DNA from: JBFKMV01 sp041629655
Lineage (GTDB): Bacteria; Acidobacteriota; Polarisedimenticolia; Polarisedimenticolales; Polarisedimenticolaceae
Length of the DNA stretch: 40,807 nucleotides
Direction: 5' to 3'
NCBI GenBank assembly: GCA_041629655.1
Contig: JBFKMV010000023.1
Coordinates: 1 to 40,807 of the forward strand
Position numbers and translations under genes: made by a program. The notes below the pieces were generated by a model. It worked only from the letters and a program-made list of their open reading frames with translations, ran no database searches and had not been told where the DNA came from. Below, one piece after another: positions 23,273 through 31,104 of this stretch (position 1 is the stretch's first letter; each line of letters begins with the position of its first letter).

Positions 23273-24414
23273 CCGATTGGAAGTCCGCGCTCCGCGCCGA
23301 TCCGATCCCGTGGCTGCTGGACAATGCCTGCGCTCCCGTGCGCTACCGCGTGCTGACCGAGCTGCTGGAGCGGGGGCGCGACGATCCGGACGTCCAGCAG
23401 GCGCGGCAGGACATGCTGTCCTACCCGCCGGCGACCGCGTTGGTCAAGCGGCAGAAGAAGGACGGCACCTGGGGTACCGCGGTGCACGCCGCCGACCCGC
23501 GGAAGTTCCAGCTCTGCGTGGAGAACGCGCTCGGCTCGTTGTTCGAGTACGGCTGGACGCGGGACACCAAGACCGTGCGGGTCGCGGCCAAGACGCTGCG
23601 CAGCTTCCTGACCGCCAAACGCGACCTCAAGCTGTACGAGTTCCAGAAGGTCGTCAAGGCCGATCCGCGCCGGGAGCGCTACTACCGCTGGTTCCTGCGC
23701 ATCCTCGCGCTGGGGCTGTTGATCCGGGCCGGCTACCTGGACGAGCGCAGCCGCCAGGGGATCCTCGAGCTGCTGGAGCTGACCGCCGGCTTCGTCGAGG
23801 ACCCGATCTCGCGCAACCCGACCGAGGAGATCGGGGCCAAGCACCCGCTGATCCGGCAGGACGCGTGGCGCGAGGGTTACCCGTTCCTGCCCGACATGTA
23901 CGTGCTGCAGGTGTTCGCCTACTCGCCGTGGCTGCTCGAAGGCGAGCTGGCCAAGGTGCGGATGAAGAAGGTCTTCGACTACGTGATGACCGCGGGCTAC
24001 CAGGAGCTGGCGCCCGAGCTGGGGCTGGTGCGCACCGCCAAGGGCACGTTCGTCAAGGGGCACGGCGTCCGGTTCCGGCCGCTCGAGTACTACCAGAAGC
24101 ACGGATCGATCGACGAGCTCCTGGTCGGACTGGAGCTGATGGCCCGGCTGGGGCTGGTCAACCGCTACCCGCTGCTGATCGCGCACCTCGAGTGGCTGCA
24201 ATCCCAGCAGGGCAAGGACGGCCGCTGGAACCTGCCGACCAAGCTGTGGTCGGACAACAGCCGCTGGACCCACCTGCTGCGGCTGGAGAAGGACTGGCGC
24301 AGCCCGGCGCGCAAGGAAGCGGACATGACGTTCCGGGTGCTGCTGATCCTGAAGTACCAGTGGGAGCGGCAGGTCGCGATGCTCGACCGCCGCGACGACG
24401 GCTACCCGATCTAG
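23269..24414 (+). CDS. Alpha/alpha-toroid (prenyltransferase/terpene-cyclase-like repeat) protein, function unknown
   Basis: The protein is 381 residues and soluble, with no signal peptide. QKKDGTWG (near residue 62) and QGKDGRWNLPTKLW (near 315) are QW-like motifs of the squalene-cyclase and prenyltransferase toroid fold. Aromatic-rich helices (YRWFLRILALGLLIRAGYLD, YVLQVFAYSPWLLEG) fill the space between. No DXDD cyclase motif was seen, so enzymatic cyclisation is not supported. It starts inside the carA stop (ATGA), so it is translated with carA, and ends converging on radA with a 4-base overlap. The actual role is unknown; the fold assignment is from motif reading only. Confidence 0.82.
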   Translation: MTDWKSALRADPIPWLLDNACAPVRYRVLTELLERGRDDPDVQQARQDMLSYPPATALVKRQKKDGTWGTAVHAADPRKFQLCVENALGSLFEYGWTRDTKTVRVAAKTLRSFLTAKRDLKLYEFQKVVKADPRRERYYRWFLRILALGLLIRAGYLDERSRQGILELLELTAGFVEDPISRNPTEEIGAKHPLIRQDAWREGYPFLPDMYVLQVFAYSPWLLEGELAKVRMKKVFDYVMTAGYQELAPELGLVRTAKGTFVKGHGVRFRPLEYYQKHGSIDELLVGLELMARLGLVNRYPLLIAHLEWLQSQQGKDGRWNLPTKLWSDNSRWTHLLRLEKDWRSPARKEADMTFRVLLILKYQWERQVAMLDRRDDGYPI

Positions 24415-25772
24415 CGGGTCCGCGGCGCCGCCGCCGGGTCGAACACCAGCTCCAGCGCCTCGGCCAGGTCCCGCGCCGCGCGGAGCCGGAGGCCCTCCGT
24501 TTCGGCATCGGGCGTGACGCCGTGCGGGACCACCGCGCTCTCGAAACCGAGGCGCGCCGCCTCGCGCAACCGCGCGCCGAGCCGCGAGACGCGGCGGATC
24601 TCGCCGGTCAGGCCGAGCTCGCCGATGATCGCCGAGCGCGGGGCCAGCGGCCGGCCCGTCAGGCTCGAGGTCAGCGCGGCGGCCACCGCCAGGTCGGCGG
24701 CCGGCTCGACGATCGAGAGCCCGCCGGCGACGTTGACGAACACGTCGCGCTGGGCCAGCTCGACCCCGGCGCGCCGCCCCAGCACCGCCAGCACCAGCGC
24801 CACCCGCTGGCCGTCGACGCCGAGGCTGGTGCGCCGCGGAGAGCCCTGGGCCGGCTCGCCGACCAGGGCCTGGATCTCGACCAGCAGCGGACGCGTGCCC
24901 TCGATCGCGGCCAGCACCGCGGACCCCGGCGCGTCCTCGCGGCGCTCGGCCAGGAACAGCTCGCTGGGGTCGCCGACGGCGCGCAGGCCCGCGCCGGTCA
25001 TCGTGAACACTCCGAGCTCGTCCGCCGGGCCGAAGCGGTTCTTCAGCGCGCGCAGGATCCGGTGGGCGTGGTGGCGGTCTCCCTCGAACTGCACCACGGT
25101 ATCGACCACGTGCGCGAGCGCCCGCGGACCGGCCAGCGAGCCGTCCTTGGTCACGTGCCCCACCAGCAGCATCGGCGTTCCCGTGCCCTTGGCCAGCTCG
25201 ACCAGCCGCGCCGCACTCTCGCGAACCTGGGCCACCGAGCCGGGGACCGAGCCCAGCTCGGCACACCGCACGGCCTGGATCGAGTCCACGATGACCACCG
25301 ACGGGCGGGAACGGCGCACGGTCTCGACCACGACGTCCACGTCGGTCTCGGACAGCACCAGCAGCGCCGGCGAGTCGACCGCGAGCCGCTCGGCGCGCAG
25401 CCGCAGCTGCCCGGGGCTCTCCTCGCCGCTGACGTACAGCACCGTGCCGCCGGACGCCGCCAGCGCCGCGCCCGCCTGCAGCAGCAGCGTGCTTTTGCCG
25501 ATTCCCGGTTCGCCGCCGATCAGGACCACCATGCCCGGGACCAGCCCGCCGCCCAGCACCCGGTCGAGCTCGGCGATTCCGGTCGCGGTCCGCGTGCCGG
25601 CCGCGGCGTCGAGCTGCGGCAACGGTCGCGGCGTCCCGGCGGCGACGGTGACCCGCTGGCCGGACCCCTCGGCGGCGTGCTCCTCGAGGGCGCCCCAGGC
25701 GCCGCAGGACGGGCAGCGGCCGAGCCACTTGCCCGAGCGGTAGTCGCACTGCCGGCAGCGGAAGCCGGACAC
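24411..25772 (-). CDS. radA: DNA repair protein RadA (Sms)
   Basis: The protein is 453 residues. An N-terminal C4 zinc finger (CRQC...CPSC) is followed by a RecA-like ATPase with Walker A GGEPGIGKST and VIVDSIQAV as Walker B, the RadA signature KNRFG, and a C-terminal Lon-like domain (GVDGQRVALVLAVLGRRAG). RadA is a branch-migration helicase acting in recombination repair. GTG 25772 begins immediately after the dnaB stop (TAGGTG), so the two are co-translated. The gene ends in a CTAG shared with the convergent toroid gene. Confidence 0.95.
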   Translation of the reverse strand: MSGFRCRQCDYRSGKWLGRCPSCGAWGALEEHAAEGSGQRVTVAAGTPRPLPQLDAAAGTRTATGIAELDRVLGGGLVPGMVVLIGGEPGIGKSTLLLQAGAALAASGGTVLYVSGEESPGQLRLRAERLAVDSPALLVLSETDVDVVVETVRRSRPSVVIVDSIQAVRCAELGSVPGSVAQVRESAARLVELAKGTGTPMLLVGHVTKDGSLAGPRALAHVVDTVVQFEGDRHHAHRILRALKNRFGPADELGVFTMTGAGLRAVGDPSELFLAERREDAPGSAVLAAIEGTRPLLVEIQALVGEPAQGSPRRTSLGVDGQRVALVLAVLGRRAGVELAQRDVFVNVAGGLSIVEPAADLAVAAALTSSLTGRPLAPRSAIIGELGLTGEIRRVSRLGARLREAARLGFESAVVPHGVTPDAETEGLRLRAARDLAEALELVFDPAAAPRTR

Positions 25773-27116
25773 CTAGTACTCGCGGTACTCCGGGTTCACG
25801 AAACGGGTGAAGTCCCGGATGAAGTGCAGGTCGAGCGAGCCGACCGGCCCGTTGCGCTGCTTGCCGATGATCAGCTCGGCCTTTCCCTTCAGGTCGGGAT
25901 CGTCGCGCTTGTACATCTCCTCGCGGAACAGGAACAGCACCACGTCCGCGTCCTGCTCGATCGCGCCCGACTCGCGCAGGTCCGACAGCTGCGGCCGGTG
26001 GTCGCCGCCGCGCTGCTCGGGCGCGCGCGACAGCTGCGACAGCGCGACGAGCGGGATCCGGAGCTCCTTGGCCAGCTCCTTGAGCGAGCGCGAGATGTCC
26101 GAGATCTCCTGCTGCCGGCTCTCGTAGCGGCCCCGGCCACGCATCAGCTGCATGTAGTCCACGACCAGCAGGTCGAGCCCGTGCTCGTGCTGCAGGCGGC
26201 GCGCCTTGGCGCGCATCTCCATGATCCCGACGCCGGGCGTGTCGTCGATGAAGATCGACGCCTCGGACAGCCGCCCGAACGTCTTGATGATGCGCTGCCA
26301 GTCCTCCTTGCCCACGCGACCCGTGCGCAGCCGGTGCGCGTCGACCTGGCCTTCGGAGCACAGCAGGCGAAAGAACAGCTGCTGGTGCGACATCTCCAGC
26401 GAGAACACGCCAACCGTCTTGCCGTGCCGGAGCGCCGAGTGCACCGCGATGTTCAGGGCCAGCGCGGTCTTGCCCATCGACGGGCGCGCCGCGAGGATGA
26501 TCAGGTCGGAGGGCTGGAGCCCGGCGGTCATCTCGTCCAGCTGCGGGAAGCCCGTCGCGACCCCGGTGATCAGCTCCTCTCGCTCGGTCAGCTCCTGGAT
26601 CTGGCTCAGGCTCTCCTCGGCCACGGCGCGCAACGGCAGAAACCCGCCGCGGAGCTGGTCCTGGGCCACGCGGAAGATCGCCTTCTCGGCGTCGTCCAGG
26701 ATCTGCTCGGTCGAGCCGCCGGGCTGCATCGCCGACACGGTGATGTGCTGGGCGGAGAGGATCAGCTCGCGCAGGATCTCCTTTTCCTTGACGATCTTGG
26801 CGTAGTGCTCGACGTTGCCCGAGCGCGGCACCCCCTCGATCAGCGCGGCCAGGAACGCCGGACCTCCGCAGCTCTCGAGGTCGCCCGAACGGGTCAGCTC
26901 GTCCTTGATCGTGACCAGGTCGAGCGCCGCGCCGTTCTCCATCAGCGTCTCGAAGGCCCGGAACACCTTGCGGTGCCGGCCCGAGTAGAACGATTCCTGC
27001 GTCAGCAGCTCGCGCGCCTTGTGGTATTGCCGGTTGTCCAGCAGCACCGAGCCGAGCACCGAGCGTTCGGCTTCCTCGGAGTGCGGCAGCGCTTCCGTGA
27101 TCGTGTCAACGGGCAT
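25773..27116 (-). CDS. dnaB: Replicative DNA helicase DnaB
   Basis: The protein is 447 residues. The N-terminal primase-binding domain (LPHSEEAERSVLGSVLLDN, YHKARELL) is followed by a linker and a RecA-type helicase core. The core has Walker A ARPSMGKTALAL, FSLEMSHQQLFFRLL, Walker B DLLVVDYMQLM, then VALSQLSRAPEQR and SDLRESGAIEQDADVV, and ends ELIIGKQRNGPVGSLDLHF. It is the hexameric fork helicase. ATG 27116 gives the usual N-terminus with AGAGGA about 10 bases upstream. No intein is present. In many genomes dnaB lies beside rplI; here rplI is 13 kb away and radA follows instead. Confidence 0.96.
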   Translation of the reverse strand: MPVDTITEALPHSEEAERSVLGSVLLDNRQYHKARELLTQESFYSGRHRKVFRAFETLMENGAALDLVTIKDELTRSGDLESCGGPAFLAALIEGVPRSGNVEHYAKIVKEKEILRELILSAQHITVSAMQPGGSTEQILDDAEKAIFRVAQDQLRGGFLPLRAVAEESLSQIQELTEREELITGVATGFPQLDEMTAGLQPSDLIILAARPSMGKTALALNIAVHSALRHGKTVGVFSLEMSHQQLFFRLLCSEGQVDAHRLRTGRVGKEDWQRIIKTFGRLSEASIFIDDTPGVGIMEMRAKARRLQHEHGLDLLVVDYMQLMRGRGRYESRQQEISDISRSLKELAKELRIPLVALSQLSRAPEQRGGDHRPQLSDLRESGAIEQDADVVLFLFREEMYKRDDPDLKGKAELIIGKQRNGPVGSLDLHFIRDFTRFVNPEYREY

Positions 27117-27156
27117 CGAGGCGGAGTCCTCTCGACCGGGACCGGCGGAGGCCCGG

Positions 27157-27162
27157 ATGGTA
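27157..27162 (-). promoter_or_regulatory. Possible extended -10 for dnaB-radA
   Basis: TGG-TACCAT on the minus strand resembles an extended -10 (TGn) about 40 bases before dnaB. No convincing -35 is present. Confidence 0.25.
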
Positions 27163-27224
27163 CCACAGCCGGGCCGGCGCGGGAGGCCGCGCGACGAGGC
27201 CGCCGATGCTAAGCTCCGGAGCGG

Positions 27225-28364
27225 ATGGAGCTCCGCAGCATCAGCGCCGGGCTGGTCCTCGCCGCGGCGGTCGCGGCGGCGGCGCAGCAACCGCCGCCGG
27301 ACGCTCCGGCGCGCGAGCGCGAGCTGGCGGCGATGCGTCAGGAGATCGCGCGGCTGCAAGCGGAGCTGGGCGATCTGCAAGGCCGCGAGCGCGGCGTGCT
27401 GGTCGAGCTGGAGCGGGTCGGGGCGCGCCTGCGCCTGCGGCAGGCCGAGCTGGACGAGGTGACGCTGCAGCTCGAGCTGACCGGCTCGGCGGCGGCGCGG
27501 GCCGCGACGCGGTTGGAGGCGCTGCGGCGCACCCACGCCGACACGCGGCGCTACCTCGAGTTCCGGCTGCGCGAGATCTACAAGCGCGGACCCGGCTCCG
27601 AGCTGCGCCGGCTGGTCGGCGGCGGCGCGGTGGAGGGCTACCTGCGGGCGCTCAACTACGCCTCGTGGCTCAGCGAGCGCGACGCCCGCGCGCTGGTCGC
27701 CTACCGCGACGAGACCCGCGCCCTGCGTCGCGAGGCCGAGCTGCTGGCGCGCGAGACGGCACGGCTCGAGAGCCTGCGGGACGAGGCGGCGGCGCGCCGC
27801 GATCGCCTGGTCGCGGCGCGGCGCGAGCACGGGGCGATGCTGACCCGGATCCGCCGCGACCGCGACACGCGGCGGGCCGCGCTGGGCGAGCTGGAGTCGG
27901 CGGCCGCGCGGCTGGACGAGCTGGCGCAGGGCGGCGAGGCGGCCTCGCCCGGCCTCGAGGTGCGCAAGTTCCGCGGGCTGCTCGATCCGCCCGCCGAGGG
28001 CGAGATCTCGGCGCGCTTCGGCCGCGTGGTGCACCCGCGGTTCCGCACCGAGGTCCCGCATCCGGGAATCGACATCGACGCGCCGGCCGGCGCGGATTTC
28101 CGCGCCGTCTTCGGGGGCAACGTGCTGTTCGCCTCGTGGCTGCGCGGCTACGGGCTGACCGTGATCGTCGACCACGGGGACGAGTTGCTGTCGATCTACG
28201 CTCACGCGTCGGTGCTGCTGGTCGGCAAGGGCGACCGCGTGGCGCAGGGTCAGCCGCTGGGTAAGGTCGGGGACACCGGATCGCTGCGGGGTCCGTACCT
28301 GTACTTCGAGCTCCGGGACCGCGGGAAACCGGTCGATCCGGCGACCTGGCTGCGCTCGCGCTAG
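27225..28364 (+). CDS. EnvC-like murein hydrolase activator (degenerate LytM domain)
   Basis: The protein is 379 residues. It has an Ala-rich signal peptide (MELRSISAGLVLAAAVAAAA), a long coiled coil (about 28-240) broken by a YLEFRLREIYKRG segment as in EnvC, and a C-terminal LytM/M23 domain. His279 and Asp283 (HPGIDI) and His327 (YAHAS) are present, but the HxH motif is YLYFE (Tyr358, Tyr360). The third zinc ligand and catalytic His are therefore gone, as in EnvC of E. coli (LYFE). Such proteins act in the periplasm by activating septal amidases through the FtsEX complex. ftsEX is not adjacent. A TAAGCT at 27210 could be a -10 for a near-leaderless mRNA. Confidence 0.88.
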   Translation: MELRSISAGLVLAAAVAAAAQQPPPDAPARERELAAMRQEIARLQAELGDLQGRERGVLVELERVGARLRLRQAELDEVTLQLELTGSAAARAATRLEALRRTHADTRRYLEFRLREIYKRGPGSELRRLVGGGAVEGYLRALNYASWLSERDARALVAYRDETRALRREAELLARETARLESLRDEAAARRDRLVAARREHGAMLTRIRRDRDTRRAALGELESAAARLDELAQGGEAASPGLEVRKFRGLLDPPAEGEISARFGRVVHPRFRTEVPHPGIDIDAPAGADFRAVFGGNVLFASWLRGYGLTVIVDHGDELLSIYAHASVLLVGKGDRVAQGQPLGKVGDTGSLRGPYLYFELRDRGKPVDPATWLRSR

Positions 28365-28379
28365 ACCCCGGGGGGCCGG

Positions 28380-28408
28380 TTGCCAAGCCCCGCGGCCCCG
28401 TGTAGCTT
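28380..28408 (+). promoter_or_regulatory. Candidate promoter before the Ctp-like gene
   Basis: TTGCCA (28380-28385), 17 bases, then TAGCTT (28403-28408), with a start near 28415. It would serve the Ctp-like, unknown, TPR and lipoprotein genes. Confidence 0.45.
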
Positions 28409-28443
28409 TAACTCCGGTCCGTCCCAACCCGAGGAGCTGCCCG

Positions 28444-29631
28444 ATGAAGGGAAGTCGCACCGTCCTGCTGGTCGTATCGGGGATCGTGATGCTGCTGGTC
28501 GTCGGTGGCGGTCTCGGCCTCAAGGTCGGCGCGGCCGACAGCTCCTACCGCCAGGTGATCCACTTCTCGGAGGTGTTCTCGCTGGTGCTGGATCACTACG
28601 TCGATCCGGTGGAGGCGGAGCGGCTGCTGTCCGGGGCCTACGAGGGGATGCTGGGCGGCCTGGACTCGCAGGGTGCGTACCTCACCCCGGCCGAGGTCAC
28701 GCGCTGGAAGGCGTCCGCGGGCGGCGCGCCCCAGGCCGGCCCCGGGTTGTCGGTGCTCAAGGCGTTCGGCGCGCTCCAGATCGTCGGGGTCGATCCCGAC
28801 TCGCCGGCGGCGCGGGCCGGTCTCGCCCCGGGCGACCAGATCCGCAGTATCGACGGCGAGAGCCTGCGCGACCTGTCGATGGAGCAGGCGCTGGGTCTGC
28901 TGCGCGGGGCGGCCGGCACGAGCGTGAGCCTGGTCGTGCTCCACCCGCGCGAGGATTTCTCGCGCGAGGAGCTCGAGCTGACGCGGGTCGCGCGCACGGT
29001 GCGACCCTACGAGCTGACCGTCCGGCGCGGGATCGCCGTGCTGTCCGTGCACGACCTGGAGCGGATCGATCCCGACGAGCTGGCCGGAGAGCTGGACGAC
29101 GTGCGCTCGCGCGGCGTCGAACAACTGCTGGTCGACGTGCGCAACGTCGTCGAGCAGGACAGCCGCCGGGTCGCGCCGCTGGCCGGGCTGTTCGTGACCG
29201 GGGCGCTGCTCGAGCTGAAGAACCGTGGCGGCGAGGTCCTCGAGGCGCTCGCCTCGACCCGCCCTGCGACCGCCTGGCCGGGCGGGATCGCCGTGCTGGT
29301 CAACGGGGCAACGGCCGGAGCGGGCGAGGCCCTGGCGCGGGTGCTCCAGGTGCTTCGGGGCGCCAAGGTGTACGGCGAGTCGACGTTCGGTCTGGGCGCC
29401 GAGCCGCGGCTCTACGAGCTGCCCGACGGCTCGGGCATCCTGGTCTCGGCGGCGCGCTGGGAGCTTCCGGCCGGCGAGCGCTGGAACGGCAAGGGGATCG
29501 AACCCGACCACGAGGTCCGCGCGCCGGGGCTGGCGCTGGAATTCGACGCCGCGCTGGAGAAGCAGCTCGACGAGACGCTCGACGCGCTGACCGCCACCGC
29601 GAGCCGGGACTCCGAGCGCGAGGCCGCCTGA
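28444..29631 (+). CDS. S41 C-terminal-processing-protease homologue, catalytically altered
   Basis: The protein is 395 residues. It has an N-terminal signal anchor (VLLVVSGIVMLLVVGGGLGL), a Ctp cap-like region (LVLDHYVDPVEAERLLSGAY), a PDZ domain (about 100-180: IVGVDPDSPAARAGLAPGDQ) and an S41 core. At the nucleophile segment it reads VNGATAGAGE where Ctp enzymes have S-A-S-A-S-E. The position of the catalytic Ser is Gly292, and the general-base Lys, 25 residues later, is Leu317 (GESTFGLG against GEPTFGKG). Both catalytic residues are thus missing, so a scaffolding or regulatory role in the periplasm is inferred. ATG 28444 has GAGGAG 7 bases upstream. Confidence 0.88.
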   Translation: MKGSRTVLLVVSGIVMLLVVGGGLGLKVGAADSSYRQVIHFSEVFSLVLDHYVDPVEAERLLSGAYEGMLGGLDSQGAYLTPAEVTRWKASAGGAPQAGPGLSVLKAFGALQIVGVDPDSPAARAGLAPGDQIRSIDGESLRDLSMEQALGLLRGAAGTSVSLVVLHPREDFSREELELTRVARTVRPYELTVRRGIAVLSVHDLERIDPDELAGELDDVRSRGVEQLLVDVRNVVEQDSRRVAPLAGLFVTGALLELKNRGGEVLEALASTRPATAWPGGIAVLVNGATAGAGEALARVLQVLRGAKVYGESTFGLGAEPRLYELPDGSGILVSAARWELPAGERWNGKGIEPDHEVRAPGLALEFDAALEKQLDETLDALTATASRDSEREAA

Positions 29632-31076
29632 TCCGCCGACCCGAGGACGAGGACGCGCCGGCGGCGGCCGGCCGGCTGCTGACCGCCTGGCGCTCCCATC
29701 GACAGCTCGCGACCCTGGAGCGCGAAGCGCCGGAATCCGCCGCTCGTGTCCGCGCCGCAGTGACCCCGGCGCCCGGGCCCTTGGAGGAGGCGTTGCCGGA
29801 GTTGCTGGCGCCGGGCGCGGTCGCTCCGCTGCTGGCCGCGGCGCGCGGGGCGCCCTTCGACCGCTCGGGCGAGCCCGCGCGGAGGGCGCTGCGACCACGG
29901 GCAGAGCCCTACCTCGAGGCCGGGGCCCGGGACGGAGCGCGCGAGCTGGAGCGACGACGGGAGGAGCTGCGCCTGCCGCCGGGCGGGTTCGCGGTGGCGA
30001 TGGCCACGGCGGTGCCGCCCGAGGAGCGCCGACGCTGGCTCGCGCGCTGGGACGAGTTCGAGCGCGGCGTCACGCGCCTGCGCGAGTCGATCCACGAGGC
30101 GCGCGACGCGCGCGCGGTCGCTGCCGGAGCGCCGGGAGCGGGCGCCTTCCTGGCCGCCGCGCATCCGCGGGACCCCGCCTCGCTGATCGAGGAGTTCGAG
30201 CGCGGGGTGGTGTCGCCGCTGGACGACGCGGTGGGCCGGGCCGCCCGCGCGCGGGAGTCGCGCTCGGCGTACCCCGCGGAGCTGCAACGCCCGGAGCTGC
30301 TGCCGCAACACGCCGAACGGGTGCCGCCGGCCCGGCTGCGCGACATCGCGCGACGGCTCGGCGCCGCGATCGGGTTCGACCCCGACGCCGCGGGGCCCCG
30401 CCTGGCCAACGCGCGCTCGGCCTGTCGGGGCGCGACTCTCGATGCGCTTCCCGGCGGCGCCGTGGGGCTCGTCGGGTGCTGGGGGGGACCGGGCGGACTG
30501 CGCGATGCGCTGGGCGTCCTCGGTCGCGCGGCGCGTGCCGCCTTCGTCACGCGGCAGCGCGGGATCGACGCGGCGCTGTGGTGCGATCCGGCGTTCGGCC
30601 ACGCGGCGGAGGTGTTGTTCCGGCGGCTGAGCCTGTCGCCCGCGTTCCTCCGGTGGGCCGGCGTTGCCGCCGGCGAGGACCTGCTCGCCGACCTGCGGCT
30701 GGAGGAGGCGCTGGCCCCCCGGACGGCCTGGGCCTACCTTTGCCTTGCCGTCGGCCCGGGACCCCCGGACCGCCTGGCGGCCCGGCGGACGCTGCGACGG
30801 GCGCTGGCCCGGGAGGCGGCGCCCGGGGAGCTGTCCGCGGTCTGGAACGCCGATCCGGAGGGAGCGGCGGAGCTGCGCGGCACGATGCTCGGGCTGCTGA
30901 TCGAGGAGAAACTGCTGCAACGGTTCGGCCGACGCTGGTTCGTGGAACGCGCCGCGGGCCGCTGGATCCGCGATGCGTGGGCGGACGACTGGGACGAGAC
31001 CGCCGAGAGCCTGTGCGCCGGGCTCGACGTCGGTACAATGGAAGTGGCGCCGGTGCTGGATCGATGCCGGCCCTGA
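29628..31076 (+). CDS. Unrecognised helical protein, possible M3/M32-like relic
   Basis: The open frame gives up to 482 residues, rich in Ala, Arg and Glu helices. No ATG, GTG or TTG lies near its beginning. CTG 29628 overlaps the Ctp-like stop as CTGA and has GAGG upstream, matching other overlaps in the window (GTGA, ATGA, TTGA). The first GTG is 29760 (438 residues). No signal peptide is visible. Segments such as LRDALGVLGRAARAAFV followed by FGHAAEVLFRRLSLSPAFLRW have the spacing of a metallopeptidase HExxH region and the helix after it, but the zinc motif is absent. This resemblance is weak. The gene is 28 bases before the TPR gene. Confidence 0.7.
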   Translation: MIRRPEDEDAPAAAGRLLTAWRSHRQLATLEREAPESAARVRAAVTPAPGPLEEALPELLAPGAVAPLLAAARGAPFDRSGEPARRALRPRAEPYLEAGARDGARELERRREELRLPPGGFAVAMATAVPPEERRRWLARWDEFERGVTRLRESIHEARDARAVAAGAPGAGAFLAAAHPRDPASLIEEFERGVVSPLDDAVGRAARARESRSAYPAELQRPELLPQHAERVPPARLRDIARRLGAAIGFDPDAAGPRLANARSACRGATLDALPGGAVGLVGCWGGPGGLRDALGVLGRAARAAFVTRQRGIDAALWCDPAFGHAAEVLFRRLSLSPAFLRWAGVAAGEDLLADLRLEEALAPRTAWAYLCLAVGPGPPDRLAARRTLRRALAREAAPGELSAVWNADPEGAAELRGTMLGLLIEEKLLQRFGRRWFVERAAGRWIRDAWADDWDETAESLCAGLDVGTMEVAPVLDRCRP

Positions 31077-31104
31077 CCGCGCCGGGGCAGAGAAAAGGAA
31101 CCAC

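Noticed and set aside
23202..27212. Plus-strand open frame of 1336 codons
   Set aside because: It runs across carA, the toroid gene, radA and dnaB in the wrong frames. This is a product of high GC content.
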